Assembly: GCA_900143635.1 (NCBI GenBank)
Contig: FREY01000003.1
Span: 449,220 to 513,219, forward strand
Reading direction: 5' to 3'
Length of the DNA stretch: 64,000 nucleotides
Source: Rhodobacteraceae bacterium Alg231-04
GTDB lineage: Bacteria > Pseudomonadota > Alphaproteobacteria > Rhodobacterales > Rhodobacteraceae
Shown in pieces: positions 33,802 to 42,619 of the stretch (position 1 is the stretch's first letter; each line of letters starts with the position of its first letter). A program made the translations under genes and the position numbers. A model generated the notes under the pieces. The model was not told the DNA's origin. It ran no database searches and was given only the letters and a program-made list of their open reading frames with translations.

Positions 33802-34712
33802 GACTGGGTATCCTGAAGCTGCTGGCGTGCTGATCTCAGCCCGCCAAGGGTCATCTCTTCTGCAGTGTTGAGGGTAGCGGTGCAGCCCTGCGCGGCAAGG
33901 GCTGTAGCATAGGCCCGCGCCAGCGCGCTTTCGCCGATCAGTGCCACCGGACGGCCCTGCCAGTCGCTGCGGCTGGCGGCCAGTTCAGCACCGATCAACA
34001 ACCCCGACAGGCGCGCGCGGGCCTGTGCGGGCGCAAGATCCGCCAGCAATGCCCCCGCGCGCAGGCCAAACAGCTTGCTGGTCAGCGCGGCAGGATCAGA
34101 CAGCCCCTCACCCACAGCGGTGTCAAAGGCCGACGCATTCCAGCCCTCAGCCCCAACCGTATGGCGCAGGACCGATTGGGTGCTGATCAAGGCAAACAGC
34201 TCTCCGGTCATCACGGTGCGAAAGCCTGTGATCAGACCGTCTTGCAGACGTACCCATTTGCTGTGTGTTCCCGGCAGACAGAGCATGCCGTCATAGCCGG
34301 GATTGGCTGCAAGGAAACCGGCGATCTGGGTCTCTTCGCCGCGCATCACATCCGGCTCAACCATCTGTTTCACGCCGGGAAGGATGAACACCCGCAGGCG
34401 TGGATCACGAACAACAGGCTGTACCGCCTCGGCGGGACCGGGTGGCGCGCAGGGGGCCGCGGCATAGGGTGCTTCCGCCCAGCCCTGCGCGGCACCGGCC
34501 ATGCCGCAACAGATCACATCCAGCCTGCCGATGTCCGGCAATGCGCCATCCAGCAGGCGCAGCAATTCGGGTTCATATCCATCCGGGGAAAGCGTGCCCA
34601 TGCCAGCCTTGCTTTCGAAGCGGCGCAGTATTGAACCGTCCGCCGCCATCAGCCACAGGCGCAGATGCGAGGTGCCCCAATCAGCCGCGATCCAATCGGG
34701 TTTCATATCCAT
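33798..34712 (-). CDS. dgoK: 2-dehydro-3-deoxygalactonokinase
   Basis: This 304-residue kinase of the DgoK family phosphorylates 2-keto-3-deoxygalactonate with ATP. Family marks are IAADWGTSHLRLWL at the start, GMAGAAQGWAEAPY, and LPGTHSKWVRLQDGLITGFRTVMTGELFALI in the middle. Length is normal. It overlaps dgoA by 4 bp (ATGA), and starts 4 nt after the SDR gene, so the three are translated as a unit. This gene is the best indication that the operon's sugar is galactose. Confidence 0.94.
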   Translation of the reverse strand: MDMKPDWIAADWGTSHLRLWLMAADGSILRRFESKAGMGTLSPDGYEPELLRLLDGALPDIGRLDVICCGMAGAAQGWAEAPYAAAPCAPPGPAEAVQPVVRDPRLRVFILPGVKQMVEPDVMRGEETQIAGFLAANPGYDGMLCLPGTHSKWVRLQDGLITGFRTVMTGELFALISTQSVLRHTVGAEGWNASAFDTAVGEGLSDPAALTSKLFGLRAGALLADLAPAQARARLSGLLIGAELAASRSDWQGRPVALIGESALARAYATALAAQGCTATLNTAEEMTLGGLRSARQQLQDTQS

Positions 34713-34716
34713 TTGA

Positions 34717-35487
34717 TCACCCAGTCACCGCCACGCCGCCATCCACCACCAACGCCTGACCGGTGATCATGCGACTGGTGCTTGAGGCCAGGAACAGTGT
34801 CGCATCGACGATGTCCTGTGGTGCCAGATGTTCTTTCAGGCATTGGCGCTCCAAATGCGCGGCCAGCGCCTCCGGTGTCGCCCATTTGTCCAGCTGCTTG
34901 TCGGTCAGCACCCAGCCGGGCGCCAGCGCGTTGACGCGGATTTTGTCCGGGCCGAACTCGCGCGCAAGGCTGCGGGTCAAGCCGTTCAGGCCGCTATTGG
35001 CCGTGGTGTAAGCCGGGTAGCCCGCATTGCCCATCATGTAGCTGATCGAAGTGAAATTCACCACCGATCCGCCACCTGCTGCCTTCATCCCCGGCAGGAC
35101 TGCCTGAATGGCGAAAAAGTAAGCCTTGAGGTTCACCGCCATCATCCAGTCCCAGAAGTCTTCCTTGACCTCTTCGGTGCTGTGACGCTGATCGTTGGCA
35201 GCATTGTTGACCAACACTGTGACAGGCCCATGCGCCGCTGCCGACTTGGCAATGGCATCCTGCAAGGCGGTCGTATCGGTGATGTCACATTGGATGAACA
35301 AGGGGCGCGATCCGGTCGCGGCCTCCATCCGGTCTACGAAATCAGATGCATCCGAGCGGCCTACAAAGGCCACCTTGGCGCCCTGCCGCAAGAAGCCTTC
35401 GGTTAGGGACGCGCCAATGCCGGAACCGCCGCCGGTAATGAACACTGAGGCCTCTTTCAGGTCGTGGAAGGTTGCGGTGTCCGCCAT
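34717..35487 (-). CDS. SDR-family sugar dehydrogenase-like protein with catalytic Lys replaced by Asn
   Basis: This 256-residue short-chain dehydrogenase has the NAD motif ITGGGSGIG (18-26), NNAAN near 95 and the structural Asn119. Ser147 and Tyr160 of the catalytic set are in place. The fourth residue, always Lys in YxxxK, is Asn164 (YTTAN; codon AAT). The C-terminal pattern (WATPEALAAHLERQCLK, RMITGQALVVDGG) is that of sugar 1-dehydrogenases (galactose, arabinose, xylose). By context it should make galactono-lactone. The substitution makes normal SDR catalysis doubtful. It overlaps the dehydratase gene by one base (TGATG). Confidence 0.88.
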   Translation of the reverse strand: MADTATFHDLKEASVFITGGGSGIGASLTEGFLRQGAKVAFVGRSDASDFVDRMEAATGSRPLFIQCDITDTTALQDAIAKSAAAHGPVTVLVNNAANDQRHSTEEVKEDFWDWMMAVNLKAYFFAIQAVLPGMKAAGGGSVVNFTSISYMMGNAGYPAYTTANSGLNGLTRSLAREFGPDKIRVNALAPGWVLTDKQLDKWATPEALAAHLERQCLKEHLAPQDIVDATLFLASSTSRMITGQALVVDGGVAVTG

Positions 35488-37202
35488 CAGTGGCTCTCCC
35501 GTGTGACGAGGCGGGTGTCTTTGCCCACCAGAAAATCAAGGTCCGCGCCTTTTTCGGCCTGCAGCACGTGGTCTACATACATCTTGGCATAGCCGCGCGT
35601 GTAATGCGGCGCATCGGGCTGCCAGTCAGCGCGGCGGGCGGCCAGTTCTTCATCCGACACCAGCAGGTCCAGCGCACCGGTGCTGGCGCTCACCCGAATG
35701 CGGTCGCCGGTCTTCACCAGCCCCAGCGGCCCGCCGGCCTGAGATTCCGGCGACACATGCAAGATAACCGTGCCAAAGGCGGTACCCGACATGCGCCCGT
35801 CCGAAATGCGGATCATATCGCGCACGCCTTCGGTCACCAGCCTGCGCGGGATTGGCATGTTACCGACCTCGGGCATGCCGGGATAACCCTTGGGGCCAAC
35901 ACCTTTCAGCACCAGAATTGTATCCGCCGTCACCGGCAGATCCTCACGGTCGATATTGGCTTTCATGTCTTCGATATTCTCAAAGACATAGGCCTCGCCC
36001 TCGTGTTCCAGCAGGTGATCTGTGGCCGCAGAAGGCTTCACGATGGCGCCGTTGGGGGCCAGATTGCCCTGCAGGACACGTAGGCCGGCTGCCGGTTTCA
36101 CCGGGTCGGCGAAGGGGCGGATCACGTCTTCGTTGAAGCATTCCGCGCCGTCTGAATAGACCGAGATATCGCCACCCAAAACGGTCTGGGCAGATTGCAG
36201 CAAGTTCTGATCGGCGAGTTCCTTCAGCACCACCGGCATACCGCCGGCATAGCAGAAATCCTCCATCAGGTATTTGCCCGAGGGCATGCAGTTGACCAGC
36301 AAGGGAATGTCACTGCCGAGTTCGAAATCCTGCAAGGACACATCAACCTCAAGCCGCCCCGCCATGGCCAGGAGATGCACAACCGCATTGGTCGAGCCGC
36401 CCACCGCAGCATTGGCGCGGATCGCGTTTTCAAAGGCGCCACGGGTCATAATGTCGGAGGGTTTCAGATCTTCATCCACCATCTCAACAATGCGCTTGCC
36501 GGTCAGATGCGCCAGCGCGCCGCGCCGTGCGTCCACCGCCGGCAGGGCCGCATTGGTGGGGAGGCTCATGCCCATCGCCTCGACCAAGGACGCCATGGTA
36601 GAGGCCGTGCCCATGGTCATGCAGACGCCTTTGGAGCGGCTCATGCCGCTCTCGGCCGACATGAAATCCTTCAACGTCATCTCTCCTGCGCGCACCGCTT
36701 CGGAGAATTTCCAGACGTCTGTGCCCGAGCCAATATCCTGACCACGGTATTTGCCGTTCAGCATCGGGCCAGAACTGACGACAATAGTCGGCAGATCGAC
36801 CGAGGCCGCACCCATCAGCTGGCCCGGCGTGGTCTTGTCGCAGCCACCCAGAAGCACAACACCGTCGATGCCATAGGCGCGGATGCTCTCTTCCACGTCC
36901 ATCGCCAGAAGGTTGCGAAACAGCATCGCCGTTGGCTTCATCTGGGTCTCGCCGAGGCTCATCACCGGGAACTCCACCGGAAAGCCGCCCGCCTCCCAGA
37001 CGCCGCGCTTCACCATCTCGGCCAGATCGCGCAGGCCCGAGTTGCAGGGGGTGAGTTCCGACCAGGTGTTGCAGATGCCAATGATCGGCCGGCCGTCAAA
37101 GGCGTGATCGGGAAAGCCCTGGTTCTTCATCCAGGAACGGTGAATGAACCCGTCCTTGTCGAGTTTTCCATACCAATGCTGCGAACGTCTTTTCTTTGTC
37201 AT
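35487..37202 (-). CDS. IlvD/Edd-family sugar acid dehydratase (arabinonate/galactonate type)
   Basis: This 571-residue protein is a pentonate/hexonate dehydratase with an Fe-S cluster. The three cluster cysteines appear to be Cys53 (SELTPCNSG), Cys121 (GGCDKTTPGQ) and Cys194 (KGVCMTMG). Each is offset by six from the positions I recall for Rhizobium L-arabinonate dehydratase (59, 127, 200), and Lys123 follows the same offset. That enzyme also accepts D-fuconate and D-galactonate, which suits this operon. Start ATG 37202 (MTKKRRSQHWYGK) lies 11 nt after the alpha-galactosidase stop. Confidence 0.92.
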   Translation of the reverse strand: MTKKRRSQHWYGKLDKDGFIHRSWMKNQGFPDHAFDGRPIIGICNTWSELTPCNSGLRDLAEMVKRGVWEAGGFPVEFPVMSLGETQMKPTAMLFRNLLAMDVEESIRAYGIDGVVLLGGCDKTTPGQLMGAASVDLPTIVVSSGPMLNGKYRGQDIGSGTDVWKFSEAVRAGEMTLKDFMSAESGMSRSKGVCMTMGTASTMASLVEAMGMSLPTNAALPAVDARRGALAHLTGKRIVEMVDEDLKPSDIMTRGAFENAIRANAAVGGSTNAVVHLLAMAGRLEVDVSLQDFELGSDIPLLVNCMPSGKYLMEDFCYAGGMPVVLKELADQNLLQSAQTVLGGDISVYSDGAECFNEDVIRPFADPVKPAAGLRVLQGNLAPNGAIVKPSAATDHLLEHEGEAYVFENIEDMKANIDREDLPVTADTILVLKGVGPKGYPGMPEVGNMPIPRRLVTEGVRDMIRISDGRMSGTAFGTVILHVSPESQAGGPLGLVKTGDRIRVSASTGALDLLVSDEELAARRADWQPDAPHYTRGYAKMYVDHVLQAEKGADLDFLVGKDTRLVTRESH

Positions 37203-37213
37203 GTCTTGGCCTT

Positions 37214-38566
37214 TCAGGCAGCTTTGGCCGGGTTGCACCAGGCGGGCAGCCAATCGTCATGTGCCACCAGCAATTCATCCACCAGATTGCGGATCTGGCG
37301 CAGGTCCAGTTCAGCGGCGGTATGCGGGTCCATCATGGCGGCGTGATAGATATGGTCTCGGTTTTCTTCTGTCAGTGCTTTCACCGTCAGTTCCTGCACA
37401 TTGATCTGGCTGCGCATCAGGGCAACCAGCTGCGGCGGAATATCGGCAACAACGCTGGGCTGGACGCCATTGGCATCCACCAGACAGGGGGTTTCGACGG
37501 CAGCACCCAGCGGCAGCTGTGGGATCTGGCCGGTGTTGGGCAGATTGCCGTAGGCCATATAAGGCGTGTCAGTGACGATGGCATTCATCAGATCGGCGGC
37601 GAATTCATGGCTGCGCGTCACTTCGATTTTGCCGGCCGCCTTCAGGGCGGCAGCCTGATCTTTCCAGTCCGCAATCTGTTCGACGCAGCGGGTCGGGTAT
37701 TCATCCAGCGGAATACCGAATTCCGCGATCAGATCCGCGCGGCCCTCTTTGATGAACCACGGCACATATTCGGCCAGATGTTCCGAACTTTCAGTGCAAA
37801 AATAGCCAAGGTGCTCCATGACCTCATAGCGGACCTTGTTGGGGCAGCGCGGCATCAGCAACGGGCCTTTGGGCAGTGCGCCACTCGCATACCCAGCACG
37901 TAAGGCCGGGTAGAGATCGCGCAATCCGCCCTCGGTCTGCAGCTCCAGTCGCAGGAAAAAGGCGACATGGTTCACGCCCGCCACCTTGTAGCGGAAATCG
38001 GATTGCGGAATGTCCAGATCATGGGCCAATTCTTCGACGGTATTCTGCACCGAATGACACAGGCCTACGTGTTTCAGGTCCGGAAACCGTTCGGCCAGCC
38101 CCCATGTGTTGATCGCCATCGGGTTCACATATTGCAGCAGTGTCGCATCCGGGCAGAGCTGCGCCATATCGGCAGCGATGTCCCACAACACCGGCACGGT
38201 ACGCAGGCCGCGCATAATGCCGCCAATGCCCAGCGTATCGGCGATGGTCTGACGCAGCCCATACTGCTTGGGGATCTCAAAGTCAGTGACGGTGCAGGGC
38301 TTGAAACCGCCAACCTGAAAAGCCGTGACCACGAAATCCGCACCTTCCAGCGCTGAACGCCGGTCACTATGGGCCAAAACAGTTGCCCCCGCTCCCGTGC
38401 TTTCGATCATCTTCTTCACTACCATCTCGCTTTCGGCGAGACGGATTGGATCGATGTCCATCAGCGCGAAATGGCTGTCTGCCAGCGCCGGGGTCAACAG
38501 CGAGTCCCCAACGATGTTCTTCATGAAAATCGTGGACCCGGCCCCGATGAAAGTAATCTTGGTCAT
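37214..38566 (-). CDS. melA: Alpha-galactosidase, GH4 (NAD/Mn-dependent)
   Basis: This 450-residue GH4 enzyme has the NAD-binding start KITFIGAGSTIFMKNIVGD. The metal and catalytic segments are LCHSVQN (Cys-His pair) and KVAGVNHVAFFLRLE. YADTLGIGG-like (TIADTLGIGGIMRGLRTVP) marks the MelA branch. GH4 enzymes cleave via transient oxidation at C3 and use NAD catalytically. It would hydrolyse melibiose- or raffinose-type alpha-galactosides in the cytoplasm. Its start overlaps the upstream permease by 4 bp. Confidence 0.93.
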   Translation of the reverse strand: MTKITFIGAGSTIFMKNIVGDSLLTPALADSHFALMDIDPIRLAESEMVVKKMIESTGAGATVLAHSDRRSALEGADFVVTAFQVGGFKPCTVTDFEIPKQYGLRQTIADTLGIGGIMRGLRTVPVLWDIAADMAQLCPDATLLQYVNPMAINTWGLAERFPDLKHVGLCHSVQNTVEELAHDLDIPQSDFRYKVAGVNHVAFFLRLELQTEGGLRDLYPALRAGYASGALPKGPLLMPRCPNKVRYEVMEHLGYFCTESSEHLAEYVPWFIKEGRADLIAEFGIPLDEYPTRCVEQIADWKDQAAALKAAGKIEVTRSHEFAADLMNAIVTDTPYMAYGNLPNTGQIPQLPLGAAVETPCLVDANGVQPSVVADIPPQLVALMRSQINVQELTVKALTEENRDHIYHAAMMDPHTAAELDLRQIRNLVDELLVAHDDWLPAWCNPAKAA

Positions 38567-39411
38567 TTGACTGCTCCGAGGGTCAGGCCCGCGATGAAGT
38601 GTTTCTGCATAAGGAAGAACATGGCCACCGGCGGCAGCGCCGCGACGATGCTGCCTGCGCTCATCAGGTGATAGGCAGCACGGAACTGGGCATTGAACGA
38701 GGTAATCCCCGCGGTGACCGGCTGGCTTTCGATGCCTTGGGTCAGAACCACGGCCCAGAAGTAATCATTCCAGATGAAGGTGAAGATCAGCACGGCCAAT
38801 GCCGCCAGCGCCGGTTTCATCAGCGGCAGCACAACATACCAGAAGATCTTCCACTCTGCGACGCCTTCGACCCGCGCCGCCTCGATCAGCTCAAACGGCA
38901 GGGCGCGGATGAAGTTGCGCATGAACAGGGTACAGAACCCGGTCTGGAAAGCGATGTGGAACAGCACAAGGCCGGTTTTGGTATTATACAGGCCCAGCTC
39001 CAGCGTCAGGTCACGCACCGGCACCATCAGGATCTGGAAGGGCACAAAGTTTCCGGCCACAAACATGAAGAAGATCCACAGGTTGGCACGGAATTTATAG
39101 ACCCCCAGCGCAAACCCCGTCATCGAGCTGAGTGCGACTGCGCCGATCACCGTGGGCACAGTGATCAGGAAGGAATTCAGCAGGTAGCGCGGCATATCAC
39201 TGCCAAAGAACACCTTGCCATAGTTCGCGGCGCCCTCAAACGTTGACGGCATGCCCCAGTAGTTGGCGTTCACAAAATCCGCTTCAGGCTTGATCGAGAA
39301 GAGCGCCACCGCCAGCAGCGGGCCCAGCCACATCAGTAGCGCAATGGGCAGCATGGTCTTATAGGCGATCTGTGCGCCTTGGCTTTGTTTTTCTATTGGT
39401 GTCGGAAACAT
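38563..39411 (-). CDS. Carbohydrate ABC importer permease, MalG type
   Basis: This 282-residue CUT1 permease has six membrane helices. The coupling EAA loop is EAARVEGVAEWKIFWYVVLPLMKPALA. With the adjacent MalF-type permease it forms the channel of the importer whose binding protein is at 40438 and ATPase at 42620. The overlap with melA (4 bp) indicates that import and alpha-galactoside hydrolysis are co-expressed. Confidence 0.93.
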   Translation of the reverse strand: MFPTPIEKQSQGAQIAYKTMLPIALLMWLGPLLAVALFSIKPEADFVNANYWGMPSTFEGAANYGKVFFGSDMPRYLLNSFLITVPTVIGAVALSSMTGFALGVYKFRANLWIFFMFVAGNFVPFQILMVPVRDLTLELGLYNTKTGLVLFHIAFQTGFCTLFMRNFIRALPFELIEAARVEGVAEWKIFWYVVLPLMKPALAALAVLIFTFIWNDYFWAVVLTQGIESQPVTAGITSFNAQFRAAYHLMSAGSIVAALPPVAMFFLMQKHFIAGLTLGAVK

Positions 39412-39412
39412 C

Positions 39413-40345
39413 TCAGCGACCCCGCTCTTCGCGGTACATCGACCACAGGAAGTAAGTGATGAAGCACATCATGATCAGGAACAGCACCACGGCGATGGCC
39501 GCGCCGTATCCCATGCGGAACCCATATTCCGACAGCGCAACTTCGAACATGTAATAGGCCAGCACGCGGGAGGACCCGAAAGGCCCGCCGCCTGTCATGA
39601 TGGATATCAGATCAAAGGATCGCAGCGATCCGATGATGGTCACCACAAAGGCAATGAAAGTCGCCGGGCGCAGCTGCGGCAGGATGATATACCACAGCAT
39701 CCGCAGGCCCTTGGCCCCGTCCAGACGCCCGGCCTCGATCTGTTCGGGGTCCACGGCGTTCAGGCCGGTGAGGTAGAGGATCATGCAATAGGCCGTCTGC
39801 GGCCAGAGGCCGGCAAAAATGATGCCATAGGTCACGAGGTGTTCGTTGCCCATCACATTTAGCGGCCCCATGCCAACAAAGCCCAGCATTGCATTCAGCA
39901 GGCCAAAGGTGGGGTCATAAAACCAGGTGAAAACCAGGCCAACAACAACCTGGCTGATCACGAAGGGAAAGAAGAACAGCGACTTGTAGAGCCGGATGCC
40001 GCGCACCGTCTGGTTCAGGAACAGCGCGATGAACAGGCCCGCCGGGATCGCCAGCAGATACATCAGCAGCCAGATCACGTTGTTCTTCATTGAGGTATAG
40101 AAGGCATCGCGGTCAGCGAATTCCCAGTACAGGTCTTCGTAGTTGCGCAGGCCCACGTATTCCGCCTGCCCCAGCCCGTCCCATTCATAAAGCGACAGGT
40201 TGAAAGACTGGAAAACCGGGGCAATGACGTAGACTGCAAAGAACAGGATGCCCGGCGCCAGAAACAGCCAAGGCGCAATCGCCTGCTGGTTTCTGTGGAA
40301 CCAGCTTTCCTTATCCGCAGTTTGGGTCAGAACAGCGTCCGCCAT
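39413..40345 (-). CDS. Carbohydrate ABC importer permease, MalF type
   Basis: This 310-residue CUT1 permease has six helices, with the EAA-loop variant EAGRLDGAKGLRMLWYIILPQLRPATF. A soluble N-terminal stretch of ~28 residues precedes the first helix (IAPWLFLAPGILFFAVYVIAP). It lies one base upstream of the MalG-type gene. A stem-loop separates it from the binding-protein gene. Confidence 0.93.
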   Translation of the reverse strand: MADAVLTQTADKESWFHRNQQAIAPWLFLAPGILFFAVYVIAPVFQSFNLSLYEWDGLGQAEYVGLRNYEDLYWEFADRDAFYTSMKNNVIWLLMYLLAIPAGLFIALFLNQTVRGIRLYKSLFFFPFVISQVVVGLVFTWFYDPTFGLLNAMLGFVGMGPLNVMGNEHLVTYGIIFAGLWPQTAYCMILYLTGLNAVDPEQIEAGRLDGAKGLRMLWYIILPQLRPATFIAFVVTIIGSLRSFDLISIMTGGGPFGSSRVLAYYMFEVALSEYGFRMGYGAAIAVVLFLIMMCFITYFLWSMYREERGR

Positions 40346-40383
40346 CGCGCGCGCTCCTTACACTAGACACTAGAGGTAAAGCA

Positions 40384-40425
40384 CCCCTCCCCGCCAAGTC
40401 CCGAAGGCATGATGGCGGAAAGGGG
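40384..40425 (-). other. Intercistronic stem-loop after binding-protein gene
   Basis: CCCC (40384-40387) and CCGCCA (40391-40396) pair with TGGCGG (40413-40418) and GGGG (40422-40425). It lies between the binding-protein stop and the permease start. Structures like this commonly protect the upstream mRNA so that binding protein is made in excess over permease. Confidence 0.55.
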
Positions 40426-40437
40426 CTGAGTGGTGGC

Positions 40438-41694
40438 TTATTTGTAAATACGACCGCGGGCGCGCTCGAGCTTGGCCAGAATTCGGTCCAGCTCGTCCGG
40501 CTTCACCATGAATTCCTGGAAGCCTTCCATTGCAACCTTGGCCATCTCGGCCGGAGCGTCGCGGTCAAAGAACTGCGCCACGCCACCCGGAGAGTTGGAG
40601 GAGAGCATCTCAAATCCCTGATTGAGGAACTTGTCATCATCGACGGCGCTGCTGGCGTTGACCGGCAGCTGACCAAGGCCGTCACCAGCGTTGATAATAG
40701 TCTGGTTGTCGGCAGAGACCACATAGCGCAGGAACTCACGCGCGGCTTCCTTGTTCTTGGCGTTGGCCGGGATGTGGAACGTATCGGTCGGCGCGTCTTC
40801 CGCCATGGCCACACCCTCGGTGATCGCCGGGAACTGGTAGAAGTCCAGCTGATCATCGGTCAGGCCTGCGTCACGCAGCGGTGCAACAGCAAAGTTGCCC
40901 ATCAGATAGGCGGCTGCCTCACCCTTGACCATGAAGGGCAGCGCTTCCTGCCAGCTGTAGGTCTGGTGATTGTCGATGAAACCGCCCATGTCGACCAGCT
41001 CGCGCCAGTTGGCGAAGGTGGCTTTGACTTCATCGCTTTCCCAGCTGGCCTGACCGGTCAGAAGCTGCATGTGGAAATCGAAACCATTGGTGCGCATGTT
41101 CAGGTAGTCGAACCAGCCGCCGGCGGTCCACAGGAACTTGGTGCCGATGGTGTAACAGGCACGGCCCGAAGCGACGATTTTTTCGCAGTTGGCTTTTTCT
41201 TCCGCCCAGTTTGTCGGCTCGGACAGGCCCAGCTCGTCAAAGATATCTTTGCGGTAGTAAACGCCCCACTGGTAGTAGGTATAAGGAACGCCCCACTGCT
41301 TGCCGTCGATGGTCATCGCGCCCTTGGTCGAGGCGAGGTTGTCAGCAATAGCAGGCTCTGCCCACAGATCAGACACATCCTCAAACAGGCCCGCGTCCAC
41401 GTAGGGCTTCATCCGGTTGGCGGCGTACCAGGTTGCAACGTCCGGCGCATTGGCGGTCAGGAAGTTGCGGATCTGTGTCTTATAGGCTTCGCGGTCGATG
41501 ACCGTGGTTTCAACGTTCAGCTCCGGGTGCTGCTCCTGAAAGCGGGCGATCATGCCCTCCATCGTTGCGCGCGGCGCCGGGTTCGATGTGTCCAGGAAAA
41601 TGCTCAGATCACCGGTCAGTTCCGCCGATGCCGGAACCGCCAGCGCTGCACTTGCGGCAATCGCAGCCACCGTGCGTTTCAGAAATGTTGTCAT
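40438..41694 (-). CDS. Carbohydrate ABC importer extracellular binding protein
   Basis: This 418-residue protein has a signal peptide (MTTFLKRTVAAIAASAALAVPASA, cleavage before ELTG) and the family 1 binding-protein fold. Typical parts are GMIARFQEQHPELNVETTVID, WGVPYTYYQWGVYYRKDIFDELGL and VKGEAAAYLMGNFAVAPL. It captures the oligosaccharide or galactoside for the MalFG-type permeases. It is first in the ten-gene operon and follows an inverted-repeat operator at 41722-41740. Confidence 0.93.
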   Translation of the reverse strand: MTTFLKRTVAAIAASAALAVPASAELTGDLSIFLDTSNPAPRATMEGMIARFQEQHPELNVETTVIDREAYKTQIRNFLTANAPDVATWYAANRMKPYVDAGLFEDVSDLWAEPAIADNLASTKGAMTIDGKQWGVPYTYYQWGVYYRKDIFDELGLSEPTNWAEEKANCEKIVASGRACYTIGTKFLWTAGGWFDYLNMRTNGFDFHMQLLTGQASWESDEVKATFANWRELVDMGGFIDNHQTYSWQEALPFMVKGEAAAYLMGNFAVAPLRDAGLTDDQLDFYQFPAITEGVAMAEDAPTDTFHIPANAKNKEAAREFLRYVVSADNQTIINAGDGLGQLPVNASSAVDDDKFLNQGFEMLSSNSPGGVAQFFDRDAPAEMAKVAMEGFQEFMVKPDELDRILAKLERARGRIYK

Positions 41695-41721
41695 GGTTTC
41701 CTCCCTTATTTTCGTCTTGCA

Positions 41722-41740
41722 AGTTCCATTATTTGGAACT
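41722..41740. promoter_or_regulatory. IclR-type operator between galactoside operon and iclR gene
   Basis: A perfect 7-bp inverted repeat AGTTCCA (41722-41728) and TGGAACT (41734-41740) with a 5-nt spacer TTATT. It is 28 bp upstream of the binding-protein start and about 90 bp upstream of the divergent IclR gene. TTCCA-N5-TGGAA resembles known IclR-type sites. Confidence 0.65.
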
Positions 41741-41829
41741 AAGTTTTACATATTGAAATCTAACATCGACGCCACTAGGGTTGTCAACAGATTCTTGGCG
41801 CAGGTCAGGAATGGGGAGGAACTGCAGAG

Positions 41830-42597
41830 ATGTCCGCAGACGGAACGGTAGGCAAAGCATGTGATGTGCTGGAACAGATAGCGGCCTTTAAACGGCCGGC
41901 CAGATTCAATGAGATTCTGGAAGCGAGCCCCTACCCCAAGGCGACGCTCTACCGGCTGATGCAGACGCTGACCAATCAGGGCATGCTGGCCTATGACCCC
42001 GAGGCGCAGACCTATTCCATGGGGCTGCGGCTGGTGCGGATGGCCCATGCGGCCTGGGGGCAGACCTCGCTCGCGCCCATTGCCGCGCCAATTCTGGACG
42101 AGTTGGCAGCAGAGGCCGGAGAGACCATTCATCTGGCGCAGATGGAAAACGGTCAGGTGCTGTTTGTCGACAAACGCCGCGCCTCGGTCCTGTTCGAAAC
42201 CCTTGCCCAGACGGGGCGCGTCGCCCCGGCCCATTCCACCGGTGTCGGCAAGGCCATCCTTGCTTTCATGTCACCCGACAGGCTGGAACGCGCCCTGCGC
42301 CAGCAGGCTTTTGTCAAATACACGCCCAGCACTCATGAAGATGTCGCAAGCCTGATGGCCGAGTTGAAACAGATCCGCGAAGACGGCGTCGCTTTTGACC
42401 GTGAAGAACACGAACAGGGCATCATCTCCATCGCCGCGCCCATCCTATTGGGCAATGGCAAGGTGGTGGGCGCGGTCTCTATCGCCTCGACCACCAACCG
42501 CAATTCACCCGAAACCCTGCAGGCGTTCAAACCCAGCCTGCTGGATGCAACAGCCCGTATCGGCGAACAGGCCACCCCGTGGCAGTTCCCAACCTGA
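41830..42597 (+). CDS. IclR-family transcriptional regulator
   Basis: This 255-residue protein has an N-terminal winged helix (VLEQIAAFKRPARFNEILEASPYPKATLYRLMQTL) and an IclR effector domain with HLAQMENGQVLFVDKR, HSTGVGKAILAFM and the late DREEHEQGIISIAAPI. It lies between the galactoside operon and the ATPase gene it precedes by 22 nt. It probably represses or activates both units through the inverted repeat at 41722. GGGAGGA lies upstream of ATG 41830. The effector may be KDGal or galactonate, by analogy with KdgR; this is inference. Confidence 0.92.
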   Translation: MSADGTVGKACDVLEQIAAFKRPARFNEILEASPYPKATLYRLMQTLTNQGMLAYDPEAQTYSMGLRLVRMAHAAWGQTSLAPIAAPILDELAAEAGETIHLAQMENGQVLFVDKRRASVLFETLAQTGRVAPAHSTGVGKAILAFMSPDRLERALRQQAFVKYTPSTHEDVASLMAELKQIREDGVAFDREEHEQGIISIAAPILLGNGKVVGAVSIASTTNRNSPETLQAFKPSLLDATARIGEQATPWQFPT

Positions 42598-42619
42598 GTA
42601 ATACGTAAGGAGCCCTTTG

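Noticed and set aside
36195-37346. Open frame of 383 codons on the plus strand
   Set aside because: Antisense to the dehydratase gene, with no start context and no recognisable domain.
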